Below, in pieces: positions 27,081-40,539 of a DNA stretch of 64,000 nt. The translations under genes were made by a program, and so were the position numbers. Positions within the stretch are counted from its first letter, which is position 1. Each line of letters begins with the position of its first letter. The notes below the pieces were generated by a model. The model saw nothing but the letters and a program-made list of their open reading frames with translations, had not been told where the DNA came from and made no database searches. Where the stretch lies: positions 1 to 64,000 of the forward strand of contig NZ_CP059067.1 of NCBI RefSeq assembly GCF_017795745.1, in the 5' to 3' direction. Source of the stretch: Rhizobacter sp. AJA081-3 (GTDB taxonomy: Bacteria > Pseudomonadota > Gammaproteobacteria > Burkholderiales > Burkholderiaceae_C).

Positions 27081-28601
27081 CTACTGCACCGCCAGCACGC
27101 GGCGGTACTGCACGGCCTCGGCCACGTGCGCCAGCACGATGGTCTCGCTGTCGGCCAGGTCGGCGATGCTGCGCGCGATGCGCAGCACGCGGTGGAAGCC
27201 GCGTGCCGACCAACCCAGCCGCACCGACACGCTCTGAAGGAAGTTCGACGCCGCGGCGTCGAGCGTGCAGAGCCGTTCCAGCGACTCACCAGCGAGTTCG
27301 CGGTTGAGCACGCCCTGCCGCTGCAGGGCGCGAGCGCGCGCCTGGGCCACACGCAACGCCATCGCCGCGCTGCTGTCGCCGCCGGGCGCTTGGGCGAGGG
27401 TGGTCGCGGCCACCGCCGGCACCTCGACCTGCAGATCGATGCGGTCGAGCAGCGGCCCGCTCAGGCGCCCCTGGTAACGCGCGACCACGTCGGGCGTGCA
27501 GCGGCAGGCGCGCAGCGCGCTGCCCAGGTGGCCACAAGGACATGGGTTCATCGCGGCGAGCAGCTGGAAGCGCGCCGGGAAATCCGCCTGCCGCGCTGCG
27601 CGCGAGATGGTCACCCGGCCGGTCTCCAGCGGCTCGCGCAGGGCCTCCAGCGCCGGGCGCTGGAACTCGGGCAATTCGTCGAGGAACAACACGCCGTGGT
27701 GCGCCAGCGAGATCTCGCCCGGCCGCGGCGGCGAGCCGCCGCCGACGAGTGCGGCCGATGAAGCGCTGTGGTGCGGCGAGCGCAGGACGCGCTCGCCCCA
27801 GGTGTGCGCGGCTGCGGCGCCGGTCAGGCTGAGCAGCGCGGCCGACTCGATCGCCTCGTCGTGCGTGAGCGGCGGCAACAGCCCGGCGAAACGCTGCGCC
27901 AGCATGGACTTGCCGCTGCCCGGCGGGCCGACCATCAGCACGCTGTGGCCGCCGACGGCGGCGATCTCCAGAGCACGCTTGGCGCCGGACTGGCCGCGCA
28001 CGTCGCGCAGGTCGCCACGCGAGGGCGGCGGTGCGACGGGCGCCGGCACCGCGCGCGGCAGCGGCACGGCTGAATCGCCCGGCAGCAGCGAGCGCACCAC
28101 CTCGAGCAGGTGCGCCGCAGCGTGGATGGCCACGCCGTCCACGCGTGCCGCCTGCGCCGCGCTTTCGGTGGGCAGCACCATGGCGCGCGGCGGGTCCGCG
28201 CCCTCGTGGGCCGCGGCCAGCGCCATTGCGAGGGCGCCGCGCACCGGTCGCAGTTCGCCGGCCAGCGAGAGCTCGCCGGCGAGCTCGAAGCGGGCCAGCT
28301 TCGCCGCGTCGATCTGGCCGCTCGCGGCCAGGATGCCCAGCGCGATCGGCAGGTCGAAGCGGCCCGACTCCTTGGGCAGGTCCGCCGGCGCCAGGTTCAC
28401 GGTGATTCGCTTGTTGTTGGGGAACTCCAGGCCGCTGGTCTGCAGCGCTGCGCGCACCCGTTCGCGCGCCTCCTTCACCTCGGTGTCGGCCAGGCCGACC
28501 AGCGTGAAGCTGGGCAGGCCGTTGGCCAGGTGGACTTCCACCGTGACCTGCGGCGAACGAAGCGCATCGAGGGCGCGGCTGTGAACGACGGCGAGTGACA
28601 T
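27081..28601 (-). CDS. comM: YifB/ComM family Mg-chelatase-like AAA+ ATPase
   Basis: A 506-residue ATPase. ComM is a hexameric helicase that promotes branch migration when incoming single-stranded DNA integrates during natural transformation. The N-terminal ChlI-like domain begins LAVVHSRALDALRSPQVTVE and contains ITVNLAPADLPKESGRFDLP. The ATPase domain has Walker A GPPGSGKSMLAQRF, Walker B HHGVLFLDELPEF and the cysteine-rich AAMNPCPCGHLGS. The Mg-chelatase C-terminal domain ends the protein. Start ATG 28601; the larger open frame upstream is a shadow. It is divergent from the LysR gene of the aromatic cluster (111 bases between). Confidence 0.92.
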   Translation of the reverse strand: MSLAVVHSRALDALRSPQVTVEVHLANGLPSFTLVGLADTEVKEARERVRAALQTSGLEFPNNKRITVNLAPADLPKESGRFDLPIALGILAASGQIDAAKLARFELAGELSLAGELRPVRGALAMALAAAHEGADPPRAMVLPTESAAQAARVDGVAIHAAAHLLEVVRSLLPGDSAVPLPRAVPAPVAPPPSRGDLRDVRGQSGAKRALEIAAVGGHSVLMVGPPGSGKSMLAQRFAGLLPPLTHDEAIESAALLSLTGAAAAHTWGERVLRSPHHSASSAALVGGGSPPRPGEISLAHHGVLFLDELPEFQRPALEALREPLETGRVTISRAARQADFPARFQLLAAMNPCPCGHLGSALRACRCTPDVVARYQGRLSGPLLDRIDLQVEVPAVAATTLAQAPGGDSSAAMALRVAQARARALQRQGVLNRELAGESLERLCTLDAAASNFLQSVSVRLGWSARGFHRVLRIARSIADLADSETIVLAHVAEAVQYRRVLAVQ

Positions 28602-28712
28602 GCGCTGATTCTTCGCAGCGCGGCCCGGCCTGTCGCTCCCCCGCGCGGGCGGCGCTGGAGGGCGCCCGAAAGGGGGTGCGCTACAGTCGACACGAGCCCC
28701 GAATACCCACGC

Positions 28713-29636
28713 ATGAACCTGACCCAGCTGCGCTACTTTGTCCGCGTTGCCGAGATGGGCAGCTTCAGCAAGGCCGCCATCGAACTCGACGTTGCGCAGC
28801 CCGCGCTCAGCCGCCAGGTGCGCCTGCTCGAGACCGACCTGCACGTCACGCTGCTGCAGCGCACCGGCCGCGGCGTGCTGCTCACCGACGCGGGCAAGCG
28901 CCTGTTCGATCATGCGGTGGGCATCCTGCAGCTGGTGGCGCATGCGCGCGAGGACCTGAGCGCCAACCGCGACGAAGCCACTGGCCGCATCGTCATCGGC
29001 CTGCCGCCCAGCATGGGGCGCATGCTCACGCTGCCGCTGGTCGATGCCTTCAAGCAGCATTTGCCGAAGGCGCGGCTGGCCATCGTCGAGGGCCTGTCGG
29101 CGCACATCGTCGAGTGGATCTCCACCGGCCGCGTCGACCTCGGCCTGGTGCACAACCCCGATGCCAACCCTGCCATCGAGACGCTGCACGTGCTCGACGA
29201 GCCGCTGTGCCTCGTCAGCGCGGCCAGGGGCGTGGCGCGCAAGCCGGCGCCGCTGCCCTTCGCCGAGCTGGTGACGCTGCCGCTGGTGGTGCCCGAGCAC
29301 ACCCACGCCATCCGCAAGCTGCTCGAAACGCAGGCCGCGCTGGCCGGGCTGAAGCTGAACATCGCCTACGAGGTCTCCAGCGTCAGCTCGATCCTCGAGC
29401 TGGTGCGCAGCGGCCATGGCCACGCGGTGCTGACGCCCAGTGCGGTGGCTGCGTCGGGGCAGGCGGCGGCGTTCCGCGTGCGGCCGCTGGCCGAACGTGT
29501 GCTGACGAGCACGCTGTGCCTGGCCAGCTCGGCGCACAAGCCGGCCACACCGCTGGTCAAGCAGGCGATGCGCATGCTGCGCGAGCTGGTGCTGGCCAGC
29601 GCCGGGCCGACGCGCGCCCATAACAGGATGCGATAG
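28713..29636 (+). CDS. LysR-family regulator of the aromatic-degradation cluster
   Basis: A 307-residue regulator with an N-terminal helix-turn-helix (LTQLRYFVRVAEMGSFSKAA, VAQPALSRQVRLLE) and an effector-binding domain (IVIGLPPSMGRMLTLPLVDA). The style resembles Nac/Cbl-like and other aromatic-pathway LysR proteins. It lies 88 bases upstream of the protocatechuate cluster on the same strand and is the only regulator there, so it is the best candidate to control it, possibly with a pathway intermediate as inducer. Unlike many LysR regulators it is not divergent from its likely targets. Confidence 0.88.
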   Translation: MNLTQLRYFVRVAEMGSFSKAAIELDVAQPALSRQVRLLETDLHVTLLQRTGRGVLLTDAGKRLFDHAVGILQLVAHAREDLSANRDEATGRIVIGLPPSMGRMLTLPLVDAFKQHLPKARLAIVEGLSAHIVEWISTGRVDLGLVHNPDANPAIETLHVLDEPLCLVSAARGVARKPAPLPFAELVTLPLVVPEHTHAIRKLLETQAALAGLKLNIAYEVSSVSSILELVRSGHGHAVLTPSAVAASGQAAAFRVRPLAERVLTSTLCLASSAHKPATPLVKQAMRMLRELVLASAGPTRAHNRMR

Positions 29637-29724
29637 CTGCTAGCGGCCCGCCTCGATTGGCGTGCCTTCCCGGCCGCCGCAGAATCGGCTTCCCCCTTGA
29701 ACCCGGCCCGGGCCGGGCACCGAC

Positions 29725-30426
29725 ATGACCCACCCGATCACCGGCATCTCGTCGATGGCAACCCGCCAGGTGCTCGCCGAGCTGGCCAGCGCCTACGAGC
29801 AGCTCTCCGGGCGTGTCGTGGCGATCGAGTCGGTCGGCGGCGTCGATGCAGCCAAGCGCGTGATGGCGGGCGAATCCTTCGATGTGGTCGTGCTGGCCGC
29901 CGACGCGATCGACAAGCTGGTGGCAGCCGGGCGTGTCATGGCCGGCAGCCGGGTCGATCTGGTGCATTCCGGCGTGGCCGTGGCGGTGCGCGCCGGCGCG
30001 CCGCGGCCCGACATCGGTTCCGAAGAGGCGCTGAAGCGCGCCGTGCTGGGGGCCGGCAGCGTCGGCTACTCCACCGGCCCGAGCGGCGTGCAGCTGATGA
30101 AGCTGTTCGAGCGCTGGGGTATCGCCGACGAGATTGCGCGCCGCACCGTGCAGGCCCCGCCCGGGGTGCCGGTGGGCACGCTGGTGGCGCGCGGCGAGGT
30201 CGAGCTCGGCTTCCAGCAGTTGAGCGAGTTGCTGCACCTGGGCGGCATCGACCTCGTCGGCGCGCTGCCGCCAGCCGTGCAGATCGTCACCACCTTCAGC
30301 GCCGGTGTGTGCAGCGCGTCGGCGCAACCCGAGGCGGCGCGTGCGCTGCTCGCCTTCATGAGCTCGCCCGAGACCGCCGATGCCAAGCGGCGCCAGGGCA
30401 TGGAACCCGCAGGAGCAACACGATGA
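29725..30426 (+). CDS. ModA-like substrate-binding protein without signal peptide
   Basis: A 233-residue protein of the periplasmic-binding fold (ISSMATRQVLAELASAYEQL, DVVVLAADAIDKLVAAGRV, GYSTGPSGVQLMKLFERWG, ELGFQQLSELLHLGGIDLVG), most like molybdate-type binding proteins. It has no signal peptide, no lipobox and no membrane helix, and no ABC permease or ATPase is nearby, so it is probably cytoplasmic. It is the first gene of the protocatechuate operon and overlaps ligJ by four bases (ATGA), tying it to the pathway. It may sense or bind a dicarboxylate or tricarboxylate intermediate, or be a repurposed fold with enzymatic activity; the sequence does not decide. Confidence 0.72.
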   Translation: MTHPITGISSMATRQVLAELASAYEQLSGRVVAIESVGGVDAAKRVMAGESFDVVVLAADAIDKLVAAGRVMAGSRVDLVHSGVAVAVRAGAPRPDIGSEEALKRAVLGAGSVGYSTGPSGVQLMKLFERWGIADEIARRTVQAPPGVPVGTLVARGEVELGFQQLSELLHLGGIDLVGALPPAVQIVTTFSAGVCSASAQPEAARALLAFMSSPETADAKRRQGMEPAGATR

Positions 30427-31451
30427 TCATCGACGTGCATGGCCACTACACCACCGCGCCCAAGGCGCTGGAAGAGTGGCGCAACCGGCAGATCGCCGGG
30501 ATCAAGGACCCGGCCGCCAAGCCCAAGGTCTCGGATCTGAAGATCAGCGACGACGAGTTGCGCGAGTCCATCGAGACCAATCAGCTCGCCAAGATGCGCG
30601 AGCGCGGCAGCGACCTGACGATCTTCAGCCCGCGCGCCAGCTTCATGGCCCACCACATCGGCGACTTCGAGGTCAGCTCGACCTGGGCGGCGATCTGCAA
30701 CGAGCTCTGCTACCGAGTCTCGAAGCTCTTCCCGGACAACTTCATCCCCGCCGCGATGCTGCCGCAGAGCCCCGGCGTCGATCCGAAGACCTGCCTCCCG
30801 GAACTGGTCAAGTGCGTCGAGCAGTACGGCAACGTCGGCATCAACCTGAACCCGGATCCGTCCGGCGGCCACTGGACCAGCCCGCCGCTGTCGGACCGCC
30901 AGTGGTACCCCATCTACGAGAAGATGGTCGAGTACGACATCCCGGCGATGATCCACGTCAGCACCAGCTGCAACGCCTGCTTCCACACCACGGGCGCGCA
31001 TTACCTGAACGCCGACACCACGGCCTTCATGCAGTGCCTGACCAGCGACCTGTTCAAGGACTTTCCGACGCTGAAGTTCCTGATCCCGCACGGCGGCGGC
31101 GCGGTGCCCTACCACTGGGGGCGCTTCCGCGGCCTCGCGCAGGAGCTGAAGAAGCCGCTGCTGAAAGACCACCTGCTCAACAACATATTCTTCGACACCT
31201 GCGTCTACCACCAGCCGGGCATCGACCTGCTGACCAAGGTGATCCCGGTGGACAACATCCTGTTCGCCAGCGAGATGATCGGCGCGGTGCGCGGCATCGA
31301 CCCGGAGACGGGCTTCTACTACGACGACACCAAGCGCTACATCGAAGCGAGCACGCAGCTCAGCGCCGCGCAGAAGCAGCAGGTCTACGAAGGCAACGCG
31401 CGGCGCGTGTTCCCGCGGCTCGATGCTGCTCTGAAGCGGAAGGGAAAGTGA
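30423..31451 (+). CDS. ligJ: 4-oxalomesaconate hydratase (LigJ-type amidohydrolase)
   Basis: A 342-residue amidohydrolase-superfamily enzyme that adds water to oxalomesaconate (or its isomer) to give 4-carboxy-4-hydroxy-2-oxoadipate. It begins with the metal-binding [15 protein letters not shown]; later conserved blocks are [56 protein letters not shown] and [16 protein letters not shown]. The preceding gene overlaps by ATGA and ligK begins two bases after its stop. Operon order (ligJ-ligK-x-ligI-ligA-ligB-ligC) confirms the role. Confidence 0.92.
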   Translation: MIIDVHGHYTTAPKALEEWRNRQIAGIKDPAAKPKVSDLKISDDELRESIETNQLAKMRERGSDLTIFSPRASFMAHHIGDFEVSSTWAAICNELCYRVSKLFPDNFIPAAMLPQSPGVDPKTCLPELVKCVEQYGNVGINLNPDPSGGHWTSPPLSDRQWYPIYEKMVEYDIPAMIHVSTSCNACFHTTGAHYLNADTTAFMQCLTSDLFKDFPTLKFLIPHGGGAVPYHWGRFRGLAQELKKPLLKDHLLNNIFFDTCVYHQPGIDLLTKVIPVDNILFASEMIGAVRGIDPETGFYYDDTKRYIEASTQLSAAQKQQVYEGNARRVFPRLDAALKRKGK

Positions 31452-31452
31452 C

Positions 31453-32136
31453 ATGTACGAACTCGGAGTCGTCTACCGCAACATCCAGCGCGCCGACGCG
31501 GCCACGGCCGACGGCCTGGCGAAACTCGGCAGCGCCACGGTGCACGAGGCGATGGGCCGCGTCGGCCTGCTCAAGCCCTGCATGCGGCCGATCTACCCCG
31601 GCGCGCAGGTCTCGGGCACGGCGGTCACGGTGCTGCTGCAGCCGGGCGACAACTGGATGATGCACGTCGCGGCCGAGCAGATCCGGCCGGGCGACATCGT
31701 CGTGGCGGCGGTCACCGCCGAGTGCACCGACGGCTACTTCGGCGACCTGCTGGCCACCAGCTTCATGGCGCGCGGTGCGCGGGCGCTGGTGATCGACGCC
31801 GGCGTGCGCGACGTGAAGACGCTGCAGGAGATGGGCTTCCCGGTCTGGAGCAAGGCGATCAGCTCCAAGGGCACGATCAAGGCGACGCTCGGATCGGTGA
31901 ACATTCCCATCGTGTGCGCCGGTGCCTACGTGACGCCCGGCGATGTGATCGTGGCCGACGACGACGGCGTGGTCTGCGTGCCGCGCGCAATGGCGGCAAA
32001 GACACTCGAAGCCGCCGTCGCCCGCGAGGCGCTCGAAGGCGAGAAGCGCGCCAAGCTCGCTTCGGGCGTGCTGGGCCTGGACATGTACAAGATGCGCGAG
32101 CCGCTGGCGAAGGCCGGGCTGAAGTACATCGACTGA
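31453..32136 (+). CDS. ligK: 4-carboxy-4-hydroxy-2-oxoadipate aldolase (LigK/ProA)
   Basis: A 227-residue class II aldolase of the HMG/CHA aldolase type (RraA-like fold). It cleaves 4-carboxy-4-hydroxy-2-oxoadipate to pyruvate and oxaloacetate, the final step of the pathway. Family features are [20 protein letters not shown], the substrate loop [20 protein letters not shown] and the metal-binding GVRDV. The length is normal. The stop TGA overlaps the next ATG by one base. Confidence 0.93.
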   Translation: MYELGVVYRNIQRADAATADGLAKLGSATVHEAMGRVGLLKPCMRPIYPGAQVSGTAVTVLLQPGDNWMMHVAAEQIRPGDIVVAAVTAECTDGYFGDLLATSFMARGARALVIDAGVRDVKTLQEMGFPVWSKAISSKGTIKATLGSVNIPIVCAGAYVTPGDVIVADDDGVVCVPRAMAAKTLEAAVAREALEGEKRAKLASGVLGLDMYKMREPLAKAGLKYID

Positions 32137-33043
32137 TGGCCATGACCATCGCCTTGATCGGTTATGGCGAAGTGGGGCGCATCCTCGCCGAAGACCTGCG
32201 TGCGCGCGGCGAGAGCGTCGTCGCCTTCGATCTGAAGCTGGCCGGCGATGCCGGCGCTGCGATGCGCGAGCATGCGTCGAAGCAGGGCATCGCGCTGGCC
32301 GCATCGCATGCCGACGCGGTGCGTGGCGCCGACCTGGTGGTCTCGGCCGTCACCGCCAGCCAGGCCGTGCCGGTGGCGCAGGCCTGTGCGGCGGGGCTCG
32401 AGCAGGGTGCCTTCTTCCTCGACTTCAACTCCGCCTCGCCAGGCGCGAAGATCGGCGCGGCGAAGATCGTGAATGCCGTCGGCGCGCGTTATGTCGAAGG
32501 CGCGGTGATGACCTCGGTGCCGCCCTACCGCATCAAGGTGCCGCTTCTGCTCGGCGGGCCGGATGCCGCGGCGCTCGAGCCGGTGCTGAACGCGCTCGGC
32601 TTCGCGGCCAGGGTGGCGAGCGAAAAGCTCGGCGTGGCCTCGGCCACCAAGATGTGCCGCAGCGTGATGATCAAGGGCCTGGAGGCGATGGTCATCGAGA
32701 GCTTCACCACCGCGCGCGCCTACGGCGTGGAAGACGCTGTGCTGGCCTCGCTGAAGGAGACCTTCCCCGGCATCGACTGGGAGAAGCAGGCGAGCTACTT
32801 TTTCCAGCGTGTCATCGAACATGGCCGCAGGCGCAGTGAAGAAGTGCGCGAGGTGGCCGAGACCGTGCGCGAGGCCGGGCTCACGCCCTGGTCCGCCGCC
32901 GGCACCGCCGAGCGCCAGGCCTGGGTGGCCGACCTCGCCGACGCTGGCCTCTTCGGTACCAAGGGCACGAAGGCGTTCGCCCGCAGCGCGGACTGGCGCA
33001 CCGAAGCCGATCGCATCCTCGATCACGTGAAGAAGACACCCTG

Positions 33044-33044
<1 letters not shown>
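32136..33044 (+). CDS. NAD(P)-binding 6-phosphogluconate-dehydrogenase-like protein (DUF1932)
   Basis: A 302-residue oxidoreductase with an N-terminal Rossmann domain (IALIGYGEVGRILAEDL) followed by a mostly helical DUF1932-type domain with KMCRSVMIKGLEAMVIES, which places a lysine where the catalytic Lys of beta-hydroxyacid dehydrogenases lies. It sits between ligK and ligI with one-base overlaps on both sides, so it is part of the operon. The classical protocatechuate 4,5 pathway does not need this enzyme, whose product here is unknown. It could process a side product, serve another substrate of the cluster, or fill a missing step. Confidence 0.82.
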
Positions 33045-36216
<3,172 letters not shown>

Positions 36217-36217
<1 letters not shown>

Positions 36218-37203
36218 TGAAGACGCGGCGCGTCGGCCCGTTCGACGTTTCGGCCATCGGGCTGGGGTGCATGAACCTCAGCCATGCCTATGGCGCACCG
36301 CCGCCGGACGAGGCCGCGCAGGCGCTGCTGCGCGAGGCGCTCGACCTGGGCATCAGCTTCTTCGACACGGCGGCGCTGTACGGGTTCGGTGCCAACGAGG
36401 AGCTGGTCGGCCGAACGCTCGCGCCGCACCGCTCGAAGTTCGTGCTGGCGAGCAAGTGCGGGCTGCATGGTGTTGATGGCAAGCGGGTCGTCGACGGCCG
36501 CCCCGCGACCCTGAAGTGGAGCTGCGAGCAGAGCCTGAAGCGGCTGCGCACGGACGTCATCGACCTCTTCTACCTGCACCGCTGGGACAAGAAGGTGCCG
36601 ATCGAAGACAGCGTGGGCGGGCTGGCCGATCTGGTGCGCGAGGGCAAGGTCCGCACGATCGGCCTGTCGGAAGTCTCGGCCGCCACGCTGAAGCGTGCGC
36701 ACGCCGTGCACCCGATCACCGCGGTGCAGACCGAGTACTCGCTGTGGACGCGCAACCCGGAGATCGCGGTGCTCGAGGCCTGCCGCGAGATCGGTGCGGC
36801 CTTCGTGGCCTTCAGCCCGCTGGCGCGCGGTTACCTGGGCGGCGAACTGCGCGACGTGACCGCGCTGGACGCGAAGGACCTGCGCCGCAGCATGCCGCGT
36901 TTCCAGCCGGGCAACTACGCGATCAACCTGCAGCGCCTCGCAGGCTTCGAGGCGATCGCCGCCGAGCGCGGCTGCACGCCGGCGCAAATGGCGCTGGCCT
37001 GGGTGCTGGCGCGCGGCGAGCATGTCGTGGCGATCCCCGGCACGACGAAGCTCGCGCATCTGCGCGACAACGCCGATGCCGCCGCGATCGATCTCGATGC
37101 GGCGACCCTGAGCCGGCTCGATGCACTGATCAACCGAGACACCATCGTCGGCGCCCGCTACGACGCGGCGGCTCAGGCCGGCGTCGACACCGAAGAGTTC
37201 TGA
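36217..37203 (+). CDS. Aldo/keto reductase
   Basis: A 328-residue NADPH-dependent reductase. The catalytic tetrad is readable: Asp and Tyr in FFDTAALYGFG, Lys in LASKCGLHG, His in FYLHRWDKKVPIED. The phosphate-binding end reads AIPGTTKLAHLRDNADA. It resembles the YakC/IolS-type branch active on aldehydes. It starts within the ligC stop (one-base overlap), so it is made with the pathway. It might reduce the reactive semialdehyde or an aromatic aldehyde feeding into protocatechuate; no substrate can be fixed. Confidence 0.88.
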
Positions 37204-37211
37204 GCCGACGC

Positions 37212-37958
37212 ATGACCCGGCCGACGCTGCTGCTCTTGCCCGGCCTGATGTGCGACCGCGCGGCCTGGGCGCCGCAGGTCGAGGCGTTCGGATCGTGCTT
37301 CGAGTGCATCGTGCCGCACTACGGCACGCTCGATTCGCTGCCGGCCATGGCCGCGCAGGTGCTTCGCGAGGCACCTCCCGGCCCGCTCGCCGTGGCCGGC
37401 CATTCGATGGGTGGGCGCATCGCCTTCGAGATGTGGGCGCAGGCGCCGCAGCGCATCGCACGCCTGGCGCTGCTCGACACCTCGTACCACCCGCTGGCCC
37501 CCGGGGCGGAAGGCGAGCGCGAACGCAGCGGGCGCTACGCGCTGCGCGACATCGCACGGCGGCACGGCCTGCGCACGATGGCGCGCGAATGGGCGCAGGG
37601 CATGGTGCACCCGAGCCGGCTCGGCACGCCGGTGTTCGAGGCCGTGCTCGACATGTTCGAGCGCGGATCGCTTCAGGCCTTCGCTGCACAGATCGAGGCG
37701 CTGCTCGCGCGCCGTGATGCGACCGCGCTGCTCGCCACGATCGACGTGCCCACGCTGCTGTTGTGCGGCCGCGAAGACGCCTGGAGCCCGCCCGCGCGCC
37801 ACGAAACCATGCACCGGCACATCGCCGGCTCGCGGCTGGCGGTGATCGAGCATTGCGGCCACATGAGCACGATGGAGCAGCCGGCGGCGGTGAACGCAGC
37901 GCTGGCCGACTGGCTCGGCGGCCCGCTCGATGATCGCGCGGTCCCCGACGGGATTTGA
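37212..37958 (+). CDS. Alpha/beta hydrolase
   Basis: A 248-residue soluble hydrolase. The oxyanion/nucleophile region is LLLPGLMCDRAAW and GHSMGGRIAFEMWAQ (catalytic Ser); the acid is probably Asp in CGREDAWSPPARHE; the histidine lies in EHCGHMSTMEQP. The pattern matches small esterases and enol-lactone-type hydrolases. It is eight bases after the aldo/keto reductase and 68 before the second ligA. It may release phenolic acids from esters or hydrolyse a pathway lactone; no firm assignment. Confidence 0.85.
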   Translation: MTRPTLLLLPGLMCDRAAWAPQVEAFGSCFECIVPHYGTLDSLPAMAAQVLREAPPGPLAVAGHSMGGRIAFEMWAQAPQRIARLALLDTSYHPLAPGAEGERERSGRYALRDIARRHGLRTMAREWAQGMVHPSRLGTPVFEAVLDMFERGSLQAFAAQIEALLARRDATALLATIDVPTLLLCGREDAWSPPARHETMHRHIAGSRLAVIEHCGHMSTMEQPAAVNAALADWLGGPLDDRAVPDGI

Positions 37959-38026
37959 GTCAGGTCAAGGCTCTTCGGGCGTCGGCGCGGCTCAATCAAC
38001 GCTCCTTCGGCGGTGAGGAGACCACC

Positions 38027-38365
38027 ATGTCCGCATCCATTCCCGGCACCACGCTGTTCGACGGCGCACAGGCCCGCAAGGGCTATGCGCTGAACAGGAT
38101 GTGCTTCTCCTTCAACGACGCCGCCAACCGCGAGGCCTTCCTGCGCGACGAGGAAGGCTACTGCGCGCGCTACCAGCTCACGCCGGCACAGCGCGAGGCC
38201 GTGAAGGCGCGCAACGTGCTGCAGATGATCGAGGCCGGCGGCAACGTCTACTACCTGGCCAAGCTCGCCGGCATCTTCGGCCTGGACGTGCAGGACCTCG
38301 GCGCGCAGCAGACCGGCATGACCAAGGACGCATTCAAGGCGCGGCTCGTCGCCGCCGGGAGGTGA
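38027..38365 (+). CDS. Second LigA-type extradiol dioxygenase alpha subunit
   Basis: A 112-residue LigA-like helical subunit, shorter than the first LigA by about 30 residues at the C-terminus. Core features are shared: IPGTTLFDGAQARKGYALNR, MCFSFNDAANREAFLRDEEG and EAGGNVYYLAKLAGIFGLDV. GGTGAGGAG-type purine-rich sequence (38010-38019) precedes ATG 38027. With the next gene (two bases away) it forms a second LigAB pair. The clear divergence from the first copy argues against a recent duplication. Confidence 0.9.
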   Translation: MSASIPGTTLFDGAQARKGYALNRMCFSFNDAANREAFLRDEEGYCARYQLTPAQREAVKARNVLQMIEAGGNVYYLAKLAGIFGLDVQDLGAQQTGMTKDAFKARLVAAGR

Positions 38366-38367
38366 CC

Positions 38368-39216
38368 ATGGCGAAGATCGTCGGCGGCATCATGAGCTCG
38401 CACGTGCCGGCCATCGGCCGCGCCATCGCCCGCAACCTGCAGGGCGACCCGTACTGGAAACCCTGGTTCGACGGCTTTCCGCCGGTGCGCGACTGGCTCG
38501 CCGAGGTGAAGCCGGACGTGGCGGTGGTCGTCTACAACGACCACGGGCTGAACTTCTTCCTCGACAAGATGCCCACCTTCGCGGTCGGCGCGGCACCCGA
38601 GTACCGCAACGCCGACGAAGGCTGGGGCATCCCGGTGTTGCCGCCGTTCAAGGGGGATCTCGACCTGTCGTGGCACCTGATCGAATCGCTGGTGCGCGAC
38701 GAGTTCGACGTCACCACCTGCCAGGAGATGCTGGTCGATCACGCGTTCACGCTGCCGATGGCACTGTTGTGGCCCGGGCAGGGTGCGTGGCCGGTGCGCA
38801 CGGTGCCGGTGTGCGTGAACACGGTGCAGTTCCCGCTGCCCACGGCGGGGCGCTGCTGGAAGCTCGGCGAGGCGATCGGCCGCGCGGTCGAGTCCTGGGA
38901 CAGCGACGCGCGCGTCGTCGTCGTCGGCACCGGCGGGCTGTCGCACCAGCTCGACGGCGAGCGGGCCGGCCACATCAACAAGGAATTCGACCTGCGCTTC
39001 ATGGAAAGCCTGGTGCGCGACCCGAAATGGGCGACGCGCTACACCGTGGCCGAGCTGGTCGAGAAGGCAGGCACGCAAGGCATCGAGCTCCTGATGTGGT
39101 TGGTCACTCGCGCGGCGCTCACCGGCCGCGTGAGCCGGCTGCATTCGAACTACCACATCCCGATCTCGAACACGGCCGCCGGGCTGCTCTTGCTCGACAA
39201 CCAGCCGATCGGCTGA
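38368..39216 (+). CDS. Second LigB-type class III extradiol dioxygenase beta subunit
   Basis: A 282-residue catalytic subunit. All catalytic residues seen in the first LigB are kept: His12 (SSHVPAIGR), His59 (VYNDHGLNF), the histidine in GTGGLSHQLDGER, and Glu in QGIELLMWLVT. Surrounding sequence differs considerably (FFLDKMPTFAVGAAPEYRNA; LLWPGQGAWPVRTVPVCVNT), so the substrate may differ, for instance gallate, a methylated gallate or another catecholic acid. It ends the catabolic cluster. The sigma-54 nitrogen-control region follows within 30 bases of its stop. Confidence 0.9.
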   Translation: MAKIVGGIMSSHVPAIGRAIARNLQGDPYWKPWFDGFPPVRDWLAEVKPDVAVVVYNDHGLNFFLDKMPTFAVGAAPEYRNADEGWGIPVLPPFKGDLDLSWHLIESLVRDEFDVTTCQEMLVDHAFTLPMALLWPGQGAWPVRTVPVCVNTVQFPLPTAGRCWKLGEAIGRAVESWDSDARVVVVGTGGLSHQLDGERAGHINKEFDLRFMESLVRDPKWATRYTVAELVEKAGTQGIELLMWLVTRAALTGRVSRLHSNYHIPISNTAAGLLLLDNQPIG

Positions 39217-39245
39217 GCTGGCGAAGCGGGGCGCTCGATCCGGGC

Positions 39246-39260
39246 GCACCAAAGAAGGGC
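39246..39260 (+). promoter_or_regulatory. Upstream NtrC-like binding site
   Basis: GCAC, seven bases, GGGC: one mismatch to the NtrC consensus GCAC-N7-GTGC. It is centred 28 bases upstream of a second such site and about 100 bases before the sigma-54 promoter, the usual arrangement for NtrC enhancers. Confidence 0.45.
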
Positions 39261-39273
39261 GATGTCGCTGCGG

Positions 39274-39288
39274 ACACCAAGTTGGTGC
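39274..39288 (+). promoter_or_regulatory. Downstream NtrC-like binding site
   Basis: ACACCAAGTTGGTGC has the palindromic core CACCA-AGT-TGGTG and fits GCAC-N7-GTGC with one mismatch. It ends 63 bases before the -24 element of the sigma-54 promoter. Confidence 0.58.
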
Positions 39289-39351
39289 TCGACGGTGCAC
39301 GCTTGCCCGCGCCCGGGCGGGTGCCGGGTGTGTCGGAAGGTTCTTCGTGCT

Positions 39352-39367
39352 TGGCACAGAAGCTGCA
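39352..39367 (+). promoter_or_regulatory. Sigma-54 promoter of the porin-glnK-amtB operon
   Basis: TGGCAC-AGAAG-CTGCA matches the sigma-54 consensus (TGGCAC-N5-TTGCA) at all but one position, with the GG and GC pairs exactly 12 bases apart. It lies 47 bases before the porin start, with two NtrC-like sites upstream and nitrogen-control genes downstream, so nitrogen-limited expression is strongly suggested. Confidence 0.82.
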
Positions 39368-39414
39368 GATCAGGACACGTCCCCAACGTGTCCTCGTCCT
39401 TGGAGCTCCACCTC

Positions 39415-40513
<1,099 letters not shown>

Positions 40514-40539
40514 CTGATGCAGCACAACAAGAGACAACC

